Source: UBA5018 sp947463165
GTDB lineage: Bacteria; Cyanobacteriota; Cyanobacteriia; PCC-6307; Cyanobiaceae
Direction of reading: 5' to 3'
Assembly: GCA_943371245.1 (NCBI GenBank)
Contig: CALRTY020000009.1
Span: forward strand, 53,074 to 117,073
DNA length: 64,000 nt
The translations under genes were made by a program, and so were the position numbers. The notes below the pieces were generated by a model, which was not told the origin of the DNA, ran no database searches, and saw only the letters and a program-made list of their open reading frames with translations. This document shows, piece by piece, positions 51,662 through 60,655 of this stretch; the stretch's first letter is position 1, and each line of letters begins with the position of its first letter.

Positions 51662-54600
51662 ATGCGGGTTTTTCTCAGCCACAGCTCCGCCGATAAGCCA
51701 TTGGTGGAGACCCTGGCCCGGGGGTTGGCACAGCGGGGCATCGACCCCTGGTTCGACCAATGGGAGATGGGCCCCGGAGACAACCTCGTGGCCCGCATCA
51801 ACGAAGGGTTGGCCACAGCTGATGCCGGCATAATCGTGTTGTCGGAGCAGAGCAGCGGCAGCCGCTGGGTGGAGGCGGAGCTCAGCAATCTGATCTACAA
51901 CCGCATCCAGGAAGGCCAGCTGCTGCTGCCTGTGAAGGTGGCCGACGGCTCGCCGGTGCCGGAGCTGATCAAACCACTGCTGTGGATTTCGATTGAAGAT
52001 ATAGACGGCATCGCAGCCGCGTTGCTCCGGCGGGGGCGCGGCAAACCCCCGGTGATCCCCCGCGAGCAGGGCAAGGCCCACCAGGTGCTCGTGAACCTCT
52101 CGCCCGCAGCCGACCACCAGGTGGCGGTGGCGGTAACGATCGATGGCACCACCGTGGCGGAGATCAGCGTCCCCCTGCCGCAGCGGCTGCGGGGCCCCTG
52201 CTGGCTGCCGGATCCCGCCGGGGATCCCGGGGGCTCGATGCTGGGAGCCCTGGGGCAGGCGCTATGGCAGCTGTGTTTTCCCGCTGCCGCAGCTGGGGCG
52301 TTTATCGAGCTGCTGGAGGGTGCAGGCAGCCAGGTGGGCCACCGGCTGGAGGTTGCCGTGGCCACGGCCGACAGCAAGCTGCTGGCTCTGCCCTTTGAAG
52401 CCCTGCAACTGCCCGACGGCCGCCCGCTGGTGCTGCTCGACACCGTGACCCTGCAGCGGCGCCTGAATGGGCCAACGATCCAGTGGCAGCCCCTGGCGGG
52501 CCCCCTGAAAGTGCTGGTGGCGGTGGCGGCGCCGGATCGGGGTGGCGCGGAGGCGGTGCTGCTCGACTACGAAAGGGAGGTGAGCCTGATCCTGGAGGCG
52601 CTCCAACCCCTGCGCCGTCTGGCAGACCCCCTCGCCCAGGTGAGGCTGCTGGAGGTGGGCCATCCAGATCAAATCCGCCAGGCGCTGCAGCGCGATGCTT
52701 ATCACGTGCTGCACCTCAGCTGTCACGGCCGGCCGGGGGAGTTGCAGCTGGAAACGGAAGACGGCGAGGCCCTGCCCTGCAGCGCCGCTGATCTGCTTGC
52801 GGCCCTGCGGCAGGCCGGCCGGCCGCTGCCTTTGGTGGTGCTCAATGCCTGCCATGGCGCCAGCCGCGCCGACGCCCCCGCCAGCCTGGCGGAAGCCCTG
52901 CTGCGCGGTGGTGTGCCGGCGGTGCTGGCGATGCAAACCGCGATCAGCGACCGCCAGGCGATTGCCCTGGCCCATGGCTTCTACGGGCATCTGGCCGCCA
53001 GGGAGCTGTTCCTGGCCAGCCAGGCGCTGGCCATGGCCCGGCTGGAATGGGAGCGGCAGCAACGGGCCCTGGGCGGCCCCCTGGCGCCGGCGGGCTATGC
53101 CAATGCGGCACTACTGGTGGGGGGCAGCGAGCAACGGCTGGCTGATTTCGGCCTGGATCAGCAGCCTCTCAAGGTGGCCCCGGTCCATCAAATGGATGGT
53201 CAGGGTGTGCCGCAGCTGGCGATGGATGAACTGATCGGCCGCCGCAGCCTGATGCGCGAAACATTGCGGCGGCTGCGCGGTGCTGGCGACGGCCGGGTGG
53301 GGGTGGTGCTCACGGGGATCGGTGGTGTGGGCAAGAGCGCCATGGCCGGGCGGCTGATGTGGCGTCTCAAGGAAGACGGCAACATATTGATAGTGCAGGT
53401 GGGCCGCTGGAACCTCACCGAATTGGCGACGCTGATCGGCGAGCAATTGCGCGGCTGCGCCGATCCAACCCTCAGCAGCCTGGGGGCCAGGTTGCAGGAG
53501 CCGATCAGCAGCGCGGAGTTGCTGTTCCAACGCCTGCGCCAGGCCTTGGCAGCGCTGCCCATACTGTTGGTGCTCGATGATTTCGAGCAAAACCTCACCA
53601 CCCCGGGCGGTGCTGCCTTCAATGATGGGGCCGTGGCCGAGCAGCTGATCCGCCTCTGCGAAGCGCTGCAGGGCAAGGAAAGCAAACTGCTGATCACCAG
53701 CCGCCATCCCCTGCCCGAACCAGCGCTCACCGCGCTGCTGGCCGAGCAACCGCTGCCGCCATTAACTGAGGGGGAAACGGGCAAACTGCTGCTGCGCTTG
53801 CCCGCCATCGAGCGGCTCTCCTCTGCTGAGCAGTTCACCGTTAGGCGTGTGATTGGCGGCCATCCGCGCATGCTGGAGCTGCTTGATGCCCTGTTGCGTC
53901 ATGGCCAGGGGCGCAGCCCGGCGGTGAGTCGCCGGCTGGCGGCACTGCAGGGCTCCAGCCCACAAGCGCCTGGAGCAGCCCCACTGGAGGCGATCGATGC
54001 GGCCCTGGTGCTGGGGGCCAGGGATGTGCTGCTCGATGAGCTCCTGGCCCTGGCCCGTGAGCAGGGAACCGAAGCAATCCTGTTGCAGCTGGCCGTTTCA
54101 AACCTGCCGGTGTCTGCGCGGGGCCTGGCCTGGATGCTGGCGGATGGTGCTGAATCCGGGCCAGCGGTGCAGGCGGTGGAAACAGCCCTGCAGCAATTGG
54201 CGGCTTTGTCTTTGGTGTATCGCGCTCCGAGCGATGGCAGCGTGTGGGTGCATCGCTGGAACGCTGAGGGTCTGGCCGAGCGGCAGGAGAGGGCAGCCCT
54301 GGCCGAGCGATATGGGCGTGCTGGTCGTTATCGCATCTGGCGTATCGAGAACGAGAGCCTTTCATCGGGCGAAAAAATGGGCGATGTAATCGAGGCGGTG
54401 CGCAACTTCCTGGCGGGTGAGGATTTCGATGCGGCAACCAGCATGGCCCTGGGCATTCTTGAGTTTCTTGTGCAGGCTCAGCAATCGGTTGCCGTTGCTG
54501 CCCTTGGCAGCGAAGTGCTGGAAACCCTGCCGATCGATCACCCCAACTACGCCCCGATCGCTGATCAGGAAGCCAGAGCATTTATCGCCCTGGGGCAGAG

Positions 54601-55036
54601 CGCCAGGGCATTTGAACGCTACGGCACGATGCTCAGAGAATTGGAGCGTTTAGCGAAGGCGGAGCCGGATCGTGCCGACAACCAGCGCGATCTCACGGTT
54701 TCGTATCAGCGGATGGGCGATCTGTATCGGGCTTTGGGGCAGGGCGAGCAGGCCCGCGATGCCTATGCCAGGTCCCTGGCCATAGCTGAGCGTTTGGCGA
54801 AGGCGGAGCCGGATCGTGCCGACTACCAGGTGGATTTAGTGAATAGTTTGGTAAAAATAGGGATGTCTGAGCCACCTTCCCAGGAGCTGCTGATCCAGGC
54901 GCTGAATATTTTGCGGCAACTGGATCGGGAAGGCCGGCTTTCCCCTGAGCATAATGTAAAAATTGACGCACTGCAGGAGATGATTGATGCATTGCAATAT
55001 CGGGAGGTTGAGAATGGAGACAAGGGCTTACATTGA
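51662..55036 (+). CDS. TIR-CHAT-STAND ATPase-TPR protein, putative defence/signalling protein
   Basis: A 1124-residue protein. Residues 1-115 are a TIR domain (RVFLSHSSADKPLVETLA; SRWVEAEL with Glu73 at the NADase catalytic position). Residues about 150-515 are a CHAT (caspase-like) domain, with His355 in HLSCHGRPGEL and Cys397 in VVLNACHGAS. A STAND/NB-ARC ATPase follows: Walker A GIGGVGKSAM (Lys558) and Walker B ILLVLDDFEQ (Asp639/640), then GGHPRMLELLDALL. The C-terminus has TPR-like helices (ERLAKAEPDRAD repeated 48 residues apart). I infer ligand-triggered assembly that switches on TIR and/or CHAT. ATG 51662; a TTG at 51620 is less likely. Confidence 0.85.
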   Translation: MRVFLSHSSADKPLVETLARGLAQRGIDPWFDQWEMGPGDNLVARINEGLATADAGIIVLSEQSSGSRWVEAELSNLIYNRIQEGQLLLPVKVADGSPVPELIKPLLWISIEDIDGIAAALLRRGRGKPPVIPREQGKAHQVLVNLSPAADHQVAVAVTIDGTTVAEISVPLPQRLRGPCWLPDPAGDPGGSMLGALGQALWQLCFPAAAAGAFIELLEGAGSQVGHRLEVAVATADSKLLALPFEALQLPDGRPLVLLDTVTLQRRLNGPTIQWQPLAGPLKVLVAVAAPDRGGAEAVLLDYEREVSLILEALQPLRRLADPLAQVRLLEVGHPDQIRQALQRDAYHVLHLSCHGRPGELQLETEDGEALPCSAADLLAALRQAGRPLPLVVLNACHGASRADAPASLAEALLRGGVPAVLAMQTAISDRQAIALAHGFYGHLAARELFLASQALAMARLEWERQQRALGGPLAPAGYANAALLVGGSEQRLADFGLDQQPLKVAPVHQMDGQGVPQLAMDELIGRRSLMRETLRRLRGAGDGRVGVVLTGIGGVGKSAMAGRLMWRLKEDGNILIVQVGRWNLTELATLIGEQLRGCADPTLSSLGARLQEPISSAELLFQRLRQALAALPILLVLDDFEQNLTTPGGAAFNDGAVAEQLIRLCEALQGKESKLLITSRHPLPEPALTALLAEQPLPPLTEGETGKLLLRLPAIERLSSAEQFTVRRVIGGHPRMLELLDALLRHGQGRSPAVSRRLAALQGSSPQAPGAAPLEAIDAALVLGARDVLLDELLALAREQGTEAILLQLAVSNLPVSARGLAWMLADGAESGPAVQAVETALQQLAALSLVYRAPSDGSVWVHRWNAEGLAERQERAALAERYGRAGRYRIWRIENESLSSGEKMGDVIEAVRNFLAGEDFDAATSMALGILEFLVQAQQSVAVAALGSEVLETLPIDHPNYAPIADQEARAFIALGQSARAFERYGTMLRELERLAKAEPDRADNQRDLTVSYQRMGDLYRALGQGEQARDAYARSLAIAERLAKAEPDRADYQVDLVNSLVKIGMSEPPSQELLIQALNILRQLDREGRLSPEHNVKIDALQEMIDALQYREVENGDKGLH
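54644..54823. repeat. Direct repeat in the TPR region of the TIR-CHAT gene
   Basis: A 36-nt segment coding ERLAKAEPDRAD occurs at 54644-54679 and 54788-54823 with one base difference, 144 nt (48 codons) apart. This is the spacing of a 48-residue TPR-like unit, of which only about one and a half remain. Confidence 0.85.
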
Positions 55037-55139
55037 AACTGATTCCCTGGGCTTTAGACTGGCCCATCAACCTATTCAGGACTGATCGAACTGTTGCTCA
55101 CTGCAGCCGGTTTGCGAACTAAGTGAGGTGCGAGTAGTT

Positions 55140-56141
55140 TCAAGTCCAATGGTCCATCAAGTCGCGCACCAACACCTCCTGGCAGATCACCTGCAATACA
55201 ACTACCAGCGGCAGGGCCAACAGCAGGCCGGGTAGCCCTAGTAATGCCCCGAGGCTTAGTTGGGCCATCAGAGCTACGGTGGGCAGTAGGTTTACCGTGC
55301 GGCTTAAAAGTACAGGAGTGAGTAGAAAAGCTTCGGCATTTTGTAATATCAGCCTCAACACCAACACCTGTAATACCTTTGCAGGCGACACCAGCAAAGC
55401 TACCGCCATCGGCAGCAAACTGGCGACGCTGGGACCAATGGTGGGAACAAAGGTGAGCAGGCCACAGCCCAGGGCACTCAACAGGGCCAGGGGTACGTGC
55501 AGCATCGCCAGTCCGGCCCAGGTGAGCAGAAATACAGATACGGCCGAGAGGGTCATCCCCGCCAGCCAGCCCCCCAGGGCTTGGCGGCATTCGCCCAACA
55601 GTGTCTGCATGCGCGGCCGCCAGAATTTGGGTGTTATCGCCACCAGCAGCCGCTGATGGCTGCGGGGATCAAGGGCAAACAGAATCGACAACAAAGCCAT
55701 CAGCAGCAGCTGAATCGTGGTGTTGGCCGCCCCACCGGCCATGCCCAGCAATTGGCTACCAAGGGGCTGCAGACGATCCCAGGTGCCGAAGGCCATCAGC
55801 TGCTGTTCCAGCTCGGACATCCAGCTTTTCTGACCGGCCAATTTGCCCAGGCGCATGGCCACCACCGGAATCAATTCGGTGAACTGGTGTAGCTGTTCGA
55901 TTACCTCGGGCAGCAGCAGCTGGCCCAGGCCACCGCCGATCAGGATCAACCCTCCCACTACCACCGCCAGGGCCAGGGGCCGGTTCAGGGGCAGCCGCCG
56001 CCGCAGCGCAGTGATCAGTACATCGAGGGCAACCGCCAGCACCACGGCGCCAAACAACACCAACAACACCCAGCGCAGCTCCCAGGCCAGCAGGCCCAGC
56101 ACCACCAGGGCCAACACGCCGAGCAGAGCGGGACCACTCAT
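55140..56141 (-). CDS. AI-2E/PerM family permease, first copy
   Basis: A 333-residue membrane protein with eight or so hydrophobic segments. LALAVVVGGLILIGGGLGQLLLPEVIEQLHQF and the C-terminal FVPTIGPSVASLLPMAVALL and LGALLGLPGLLLALPLVVVLQVICQEVL are typical of the AI-2E (DUF20) family. Members export small molecules or ions; the substrate here is unknown. A second, diverged copy lies upstream on the same strand, separated by two dispersed repeats. Confidence 0.88.
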   Translation of the reverse strand: MSGPALLGVLALVVLGLLAWELRWVLLVLFGAVVLAVALDVLITALRRRLPLNRPLALAVVVGGLILIGGGLGQLLLPEVIEQLHQFTELIPVVAMRLGKLAGQKSWMSELEQQLMAFGTWDRLQPLGSQLLGMAGGAANTTIQLLLMALLSILFALDPRSHQRLLVAITPKFWRPRMQTLLGECRQALGGWLAGMTLSAVSVFLLTWAGLAMLHVPLALLSALGCGLLTFVPTIGPSVASLLPMAVALLVSPAKVLQVLVLRLILQNAEAFLLTPVLLSRTVNLLPTVALMAQLSLGALLGLPGLLLALPLVVVLQVICQEVLVRDLMDHWT

Positions 56142-56226
56142 CACAATTTGACCTGGATCACGATGGTTCTGGCTGGAGACACTAGCTAAAGTATCATTAA
56201 ATAAAGATCCTGGTAGATTTTTCTAA

Positions 56227-56357
56227 AGAGAACCTCGAAAAAAGCCAAATCTCGATGGCCTCATAATGTAACTTGATGACCGCATAATGGAATGCCTATT
56301 GTGGCGACTTGCTTGTCTCTGGCTGAAGGTACAGCATTGGTTATTTGAGGTCTACCC
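56227..56357. repeat. Dispersed MITE-like repeat, copy E
   Basis: Starts AGAGAACCTCGAAAAAAGCCAAATCTCGATGG; the right end is TATTTGAGGTCTACCC. It is longer and more diverged in the centre than copy B. Confidence 0.7.
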
Positions 56358-56369
56358 AAAGTTTGCTTA

Positions 56370-56488
56370 AGAGCACCTCGAGCAATTCCAAGTCCCATCG
56401 ATTAATCTCTGCATCACTGCGAGAAAATTGTTACAACTAGCCAGCACTTTGCTCAGGAAAGCAGAATGGGCGATTTATCGAGGTAACC
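56370..56488. repeat. Dispersed MITE-like repeat, copy F
   Basis: Starts AGAGCACCTCGAGCAATTCCAAG and ends AGAATGGGCGATTTATCGAGGTAACC, with CACTGCGAGAAAATTGTTACAAC in the middle. It follows copy E by 12 bp. Confidence 0.8.
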
Positions 56489-56616
56489 GTATTTTCTGAG
56501 TTGCATTCTGTTTTCATAGGTGGACTCTTCTACGGGCTGGCAAAATTTCGCATTCAAGCAGTTCCGGTCAGGGCTGAAACCGCTATCGGTTGCCAAGCTT
56601 GGCTCCACTTTTAGCC

Positions 56617-57717
56617 CTACTTGCCGCTTAAAACCTGCGGCATAAAATGCCCTGGGCGCTGTTGCCAGCGATTCATAATATCTTGAATTACCAGTTCCCG
56701 GATGATTACCTGTAGGCATACGCTGAGGGGGAGCGCTAGTAGCAGGCCCAGGGGGCCAAACAACACGGTAAGTATTAGCTGAGCGCTCAGGGTTAAACCG
56801 GGCAGCAGTTTCAGTTGGTGCTGCATCACCGAGGGGGTGATTACATAACTTTCCAGGTTCTGGACGCATACATAAAGGGCTAGCACCGCCGCCGCCTTCC
56901 AGGGGGCATCCAGCAGCGCCACCGAGATCGGAAACACCGTGCTCAAGGTGGGACCAATGTTTGGAATCACATTCAGCAATCCCGCCAGCAGGGCATTGGC
57001 CGCCACCAGCTTCACCCCCAATAGCGACAGGCCCAGGGCCGCCAGGCAGGCCACGCAAAGGGAGCTGATCAGTACCCCCACCATCCAGCCACTCAGCGCT
57101 TCTCCACAGAGCAGCAACACCTGACGCAGCCTGCGGCGATAGAAGCTGGGGGCCAGCAGGATCGCCAGCTCCCGATAGGCGCTGGGTTGTACCGCCACCA
57201 TCAGGGCCACCGCGATCACGAAGAGCAACTGCAGCAGCGCCGTACCCAAATCACCGGCCAGACCCAGCAATTTCCAGGCCCCGCCCCCCAGCCCCGCCGT
57301 CAGCGACGGACTGGCAATATTTTTGGGTTGAAGTAGCCCATTGCCCAGCCAGGTGAGGCTGGGATCGCTACTGCCGTAGAGCAGTTGGCTGGCCCGATCA
57401 ATGCCGCCCCGCAGCAGCTCCAGCAGGGTGTGGGCCGCCGCCGGCAATTTCAGCAGCAGTTGTGAAAACTGATCCACAAAGGGCGGGATCACGGCGGTGG
57501 CCACCACCACCAGGGTGAGCAGCAGCAGCACCAGCGTGAGCAGCAGGGCCAGCGGCCGCGGGCAGCCCAGCCGCCGTCGCAGGCTGCCCACCAGGGTGCA
57601 GAGCGCCATTGCAAGCACCAGGGCCGCAAACAGCAGGATCAAGCTCTGGCGTAGATCCCAGAGCAATACCAGGGCGGCCAACAGGGCCGCCAGCCCAAGC
57701 CATTGACCAAACTTCAC
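56617..57717 (-). CDS. AI-2E/PerM family permease, second copy
   Basis: A 366-residue membrane protein. LALLLTLVLLLLTLVVVATAVIPPFVDQFSQLL, NVIPNIGPTLSTVFPISVAL and FGPLGLLLALPLSVCLQVIIRELVIQDIMNRW match the family and align with the neighbouring copy. GTG 57717 start. It follows psb28 by 45 bp on the same strand. The shared ends (RDLMDHW / QDIMNRW) suggest an old tandem duplication. Confidence 0.88.
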   Translation of the reverse strand: MKFGQWLGLAALLAALVLLWDLRQSLILLFAALVLAMALCTLVGSLRRRLGCPRPLALLLTLVLLLLTLVVVATAVIPPFVDQFSQLLLKLPAAAHTLLELLRGGIDRASQLLYGSSDPSLTWLGNGLLQPKNIASPSLTAGLGGGAWKLLGLAGDLGTALLQLLFVIAVALMVAVQPSAYRELAILLAPSFYRRRLRQVLLLCGEALSGWMVGVLISSLCVACLAALGLSLLGVKLVAANALLAGLLNVIPNIGPTLSTVFPISVALLDAPWKAAAVLALYVCVQNLESYVITPSVMQHQLKLLPGLTLSAQLILTVLFGPLGLLLALPLSVCLQVIIRELVIQDIMNRWQQRPGHFMPQVLSGK

Positions 57718-57762
57718 CGGCTTCTGTTCGCTGCGGTTGTCTCCTATTGGCTTCTGTTGGCC

Positions 57763-58152
57763 TCAGTTGTCTTCTGTTTCGGCCTCTGCTGCCGCCCCTG
57801 CTTCCGACTCTTTGCCCGCGAAGCCCAGTTCATGGCTGTCGGCGTAGCGCTGGGCAAAGCGCATGAACCGCTCGAAATCGGCGGTGGTCTTCCAGGTGTA
57901 GGTGACCTCCAGGGCGCTGGCCTTGCCGTTCACGAAGCGGGCCTTCACCTCCCGGCTCACCATTTCGCCCTCCTCATCCACCATGAACATGCCGGCGATG
58001 TCGCCCAGGGCTTCCGGTGCCAGGGCTTCCGGTTCCTCGAACACGAACGTTGCCTGGCCGGTGCGGCCATCGCGGGAGCGGGTGAGCCGGATGTCGGGCA
58101 CAACTGGTTCATCCACACCGCGGAAGAACTGAATGGCAGCGCCCATGCCCAT
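57763..58152 (-). CDS. psb28: Photosystem II assembly protein Psb28
   Basis: A 129-residue protein. IQFFRGVDEPVVPDIRLTRSRDGRTGQATFVFEEPEAL and FVNGKASALEVTYTWKTTADFERFMRFAQRYADSHELGF are characteristic. Psb28 binds PSII assembly intermediates at CP47 and shields them during repair. The acidic C-terminal tail (ESEAGAAAEAETEDN) is longer than in many homologues. ATG 58152 or 58146. Confidence 0.95.
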   Translation of the reverse strand: MGMGAAIQFFRGVDEPVVPDIRLTRSRDGRTGQATFVFEEPEALAPEALGDIAGMFMVDEEGEMVSREVKARFVNGKASALEVTYTWKTTADFERFMRFAQRYADSHELGFAGKESEAGAAAEAETEDN

Positions 58153-58169
58153 CGGAGCAAAAACCGATC

Positions 58170-59309
58170 CTAGGTAGCCGCGATCAACAGTTCCGCCGCC
58201 TGCCGGTCGTCTAGGCCCGCCAAATCCAGCCGTGGCACTAGCGCCAAGCCAGCCTGGGCAGCAACACTGGCCTCGGCTCTGGAGCGCTGCAGCTCATGGT
58301 CGTAGCAGCGGTCGTAGTAGTCGAGCATCTGGGCGCAGGCCCCGGCCCAGTCCTGCAGGTCGATTGCCGCCAGGGCGGCTCTGCTGCGTTCCGGCCCCAG
58401 GCGGCGGCCAATGCGCTCGGTGGCCTGGCGCAGCGGCTCTTGGCCCAGGGTTCCGTACACCTTCACCAGTCGCTCGATGCGCTCCGCCAGGGGGCGGCAG
58501 ATCTCCAGGGCCGGTGCGGCCTTCATCTGGCGCCATAACCCAGCGGGAATGCGGCAACGGCCCACCTGCACGCTCTCAGCTTCCAACCAGATCGCCTCGG
58601 CCTGCCGCTGTTGCCAGAGGGCCAGGGCCAGCCGGTTTTCGTAGTGCTCGCAACTGGGCTGGGGGGGCAGGCCGAGCCCTCCAAAACTGCTGCCGCGGTG
58701 ATTTGCCAAACCCTCCAGATCCAACATCGCCACCCCCCGGGAGGCCAGGGCATGCAGCAGATCGGTCTTGCCGGTGCCGGTGCGACCGGCCAGCAGCCGC
58801 AGGGGCCAGGCCAGTTCAAATTGGCCCAGGGCCCAGCCCCGATAGCGCTTGTAGCCACCCTCCAGCAGCAGCGCCGGCAGCTCCAACACCCCAGCCAGCC
58901 AGGCGACGCTGCCGGAGCGCATGCCGCCGCGCCAGCAATGCAGCCGCAGCTGGGCCTGGCCATCCCAGCCCCGCAGCTGGGCGGTTAGCTCCTGGCCCAG
59001 CCGCTCCAGCCTTGGACCCACGTAGGCCAGCCCCAGCTGCACCGCCTCTGCCCGTCCCTGCTGCTTGTAGCTGGTGCCCACCGCCGCCCGCTCCTCGTTG
59101 CTGAACAGGGGCAGGTTGGTGGCGCCTGGGATATGGCCGCGTTCGAATTCCAACGGGCTGCGCAAATCCAGGAGCGGGCCAGGGGCGCTCAAAAACGCCT
59201 CTACCGCCACCGCGGCGGGGCTAGAGCCGTTCATCGCCGCCGTCCCAGCTGGGGCAACGGCTGACCCCGCCGCCCAGTGATCGCCCCTGGCATGGATCTC
59301 TGCTGACAT
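58170..59309 (-). CDS. selU: tRNA 2-selenouridine synthase
   Basis: A protein of about 379 residues with an N-terminal rhodanese domain (DLRSPLEFERGHIPGATNLPLFSNEERA, catalytic Cys in LHCWRGGMRSGS) and a C-terminal P-loop domain (LLAGRTGTGKTDLL). SelU/MnmH replaces sulfur of 2-thiouridine at tRNA position 34 with selenium or geranyl groups. ATG 59309 is chosen; ATG 59234 is also reasonable, and the frame continues uselessly to 59495. It is 40 bp from the divergent GUN4 gene. Confidence 0.92.
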   Translation of the reverse strand: MSAEIHARGDHWAAGSAVAPAGTAAMNGSSPAAVAVEAFLSAPGPLLDLRSPLEFERGHIPGATNLPLFSNEERAAVGTSYKQQGRAEAVQLGLAYVGPRLERLGQELTAQLRGWDGQAQLRLHCWRGGMRSGSVAWLAGVLELPALLLEGGYKRYRGWALGQFELAWPLRLLAGRTGTGKTDLLHALASRGVAMLDLEGLANHRGSSFGGLGLPPQPSCEHYENRLALALWQQRQAEAIWLEAESVQVGRCRIPAGLWRQMKAAPALEICRPLAERIERLVKVYGTLGQEPLRQATERIGRRLGPERSRAALAAIDLQDWAGACAQMLDYYDRCYDHELQRSRAEASVAAQAGLALVPRLDLAGLDDRQAAELLIAAT

Positions 59310-59348
59310 AGTGGGCCCACTCTGGCTAGCAAACAGGCTCGGCTCTCC

Positions 59349-60071
59349 ATGCTCTCCGGTCCTCCGGTCACCGCCAGCGTCACGCCCGAGTCTTTGCTGG
59401 CCAACTTTCAAGCCAGTTCCGAGCGTCAGCGGCGCAGCCAGCTGGCGGGGCTGCAGCAAAGGGCCAGCGAGCTGGTGCCCCTGATCGCCGACCACGTGGC
59501 GGGCCTGGATGCCACTGGCGATGACTGGGCGGCTGGCTTTTTAATCCAGTTGCTGGTGAGCGCAGACCCCCAACGCCGCGACCAGTTTCTGCAGCGCTAT
59601 CCCGACGGCTGGCTGGCCACCACCAGCGCCCGAGGCATCGACTACGCCCCCCTGCAGCGGCTACTGATCCTTCAGGACTACGAGCAGGCGGATCGGCTCA
59701 CCAGTGAGATCCTGCGCCAGCTGGCCGGAGCGGCCGCCGTAGCGCGCGGCTACGTCTATTACAGCGAGGTGCCGCCCATGCCCCCTGCAGATCTCGATAG
59801 CCTCGACCGCCTCTGGGTGTGTTTTTCCCGCGGGCGCTTTGGCTTTTCTGTGCAGGGCAGATTGTTAAACAGCCTCGCTGGTCGCTGGGATCGGCTCTGG
59901 CCCCGGCTGGCCTGGAAGGATGGCGGCCTGTGGACCCGCTATCCCGGTTCGTTTCAGTGGAGCATCGATGCCCCTGAGGGGCACATGCCCCTGGTGAACC
60001 AATTGCGTGGCGTGCGCCTGATGGATGCCCTGCTGCAACACCCAGCCCTGCAGCGCCGCATCAAGGGCTGA
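59349..60071 (+). CDS. GUN4-domain protein, regulator of magnesium chelatase
   Basis: A 240-residue protein. The N-terminal helical domain is followed by a GUN4 core: GIDYAPLQRLLILQDYEQADRLTSEIL, DSLDRLWVCFSRGRFGFSVQ, and WKDGGLWTRYPGSFQWSIDAPEGHMPLVNQLRGVRLMDALL. GUN4 binds protoporphyrin IX and Mg-protoporphyrin IX and activates ChlH. The full helical bundle plus core suggests the functional chelatase activator (gun4) rather than a short paralogue. ATG 59349. Confidence 0.9.
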   Translation: MLSGPPVTASVTPESLLANFQASSERQRRSQLAGLQQRASELVPLIADHVAGLDATGDDWAAGFLIQLLVSADPQRRDQFLQRYPDGWLATTSARGIDYAPLQRLLILQDYEQADRLTSEILRQLAGAAAVARGYVYYSEVPPMPPADLDSLDRLWVCFSRGRFGFSVQGRLLNSLAGRWDRLWPRLAWKDGGLWTRYPGSFQWSIDAPEGHMPLVNQLRGVRLMDALLQHPALQRRIKG

Positions 60072-60124
60072 ACTGGCCCCTGGCTGCGGGGTAGGGTCAG
60101 AGCAGGCCGTGCTCAAACCCGCAG

Positions 60125-60583
60125 ATGGCGCTGCGCTGGTGTGACTTCATCACGCCATCCACCCTGCAGCTGGCACCGCTGATTGAGCTGCTGCTGGAGC
60201 CGGTGGCCCTAGGGCCGCTGCGGATGCAACTCAGGCTGGGGTTGCAGGAGGCCCTGGTCAATGCGGTGAACCACGGCAATGGCGGCGATCCGGATAAGTT
60301 TTTGCGGATCAGGCGAATTGAAACGCCGCTTTGGTGGATCTGGCAGGTGCAGGATCAGGGGCCCGGCCTGGCGCCCCAGCAACGCCAGCTCCGCCTGCCA
60401 GCCCAGCTGGATGCCTCCAGGGGGCGCGGTCTTTATTTGATTCACCACTGCTTTGACGACGTGCGCTGGAGTCCGAGAGGCAATAGGCTCCAATTAGCTA
60501 TAAATCGTCAGCGACACCACTGCCTGTTCACCGCTCAGTCAGGGGCTGGCGAATTGGTACATCAAATTGGTATATCAGTTTAG
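60125..60583 (+). CDS. Anti-sigma-factor-like HATPase protein
   Basis: A 152-residue protein of the RsbW/SpoIIAB-type HATPase family: N box QEALVNAVNHGNGGDPDKF, G1 VQDQGPGLAPQQ and G2 SRGRGLYLIHHCFDDVRW. It may bind ATP and phosphorylate or sequester a regulator. No anti-sigma partner gene is adjacent. Starts at ATG 60125, 53 bp after GUN4, and likely belongs to the same transcript. The C-terminus runs into a 19-nt repeat. Confidence 0.82.
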   Translation: MALRWCDFITPSTLQLAPLIELLLEPVALGPLRMQLRLGLQEALVNAVNHGNGGDPDKFLRIRRIETPLWWIWQVQDQGPGLAPQQRQLRLPAQLDASRGRGLYLIHHCFDDVRWSPRGNRLQLAINRQRHHCLFTAQSGAGELVHQIGISV

Positions 60584-60655
60584 CGCTGGTGCCTTAGTTT
60601 AGCGCTGGTGGGTTGGTTTAGCGCTGGTGCGTTGGTTTAGCGCTGGTGGGTTGGA
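60580..60655. repeat. 19-nt tandem repeat
   Basis: GCGCTGGTGGGTTGGTTTA repeats four times with single changes (GCGCTGGTGCCTTAGTTTA, GCGCTGGTGCGTTGGTTTA), between two convergent genes and running into the 3' end of the second. Period 19 would shift frame, unlike the 15- and 18-nt tracts. Confidence 0.9.
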
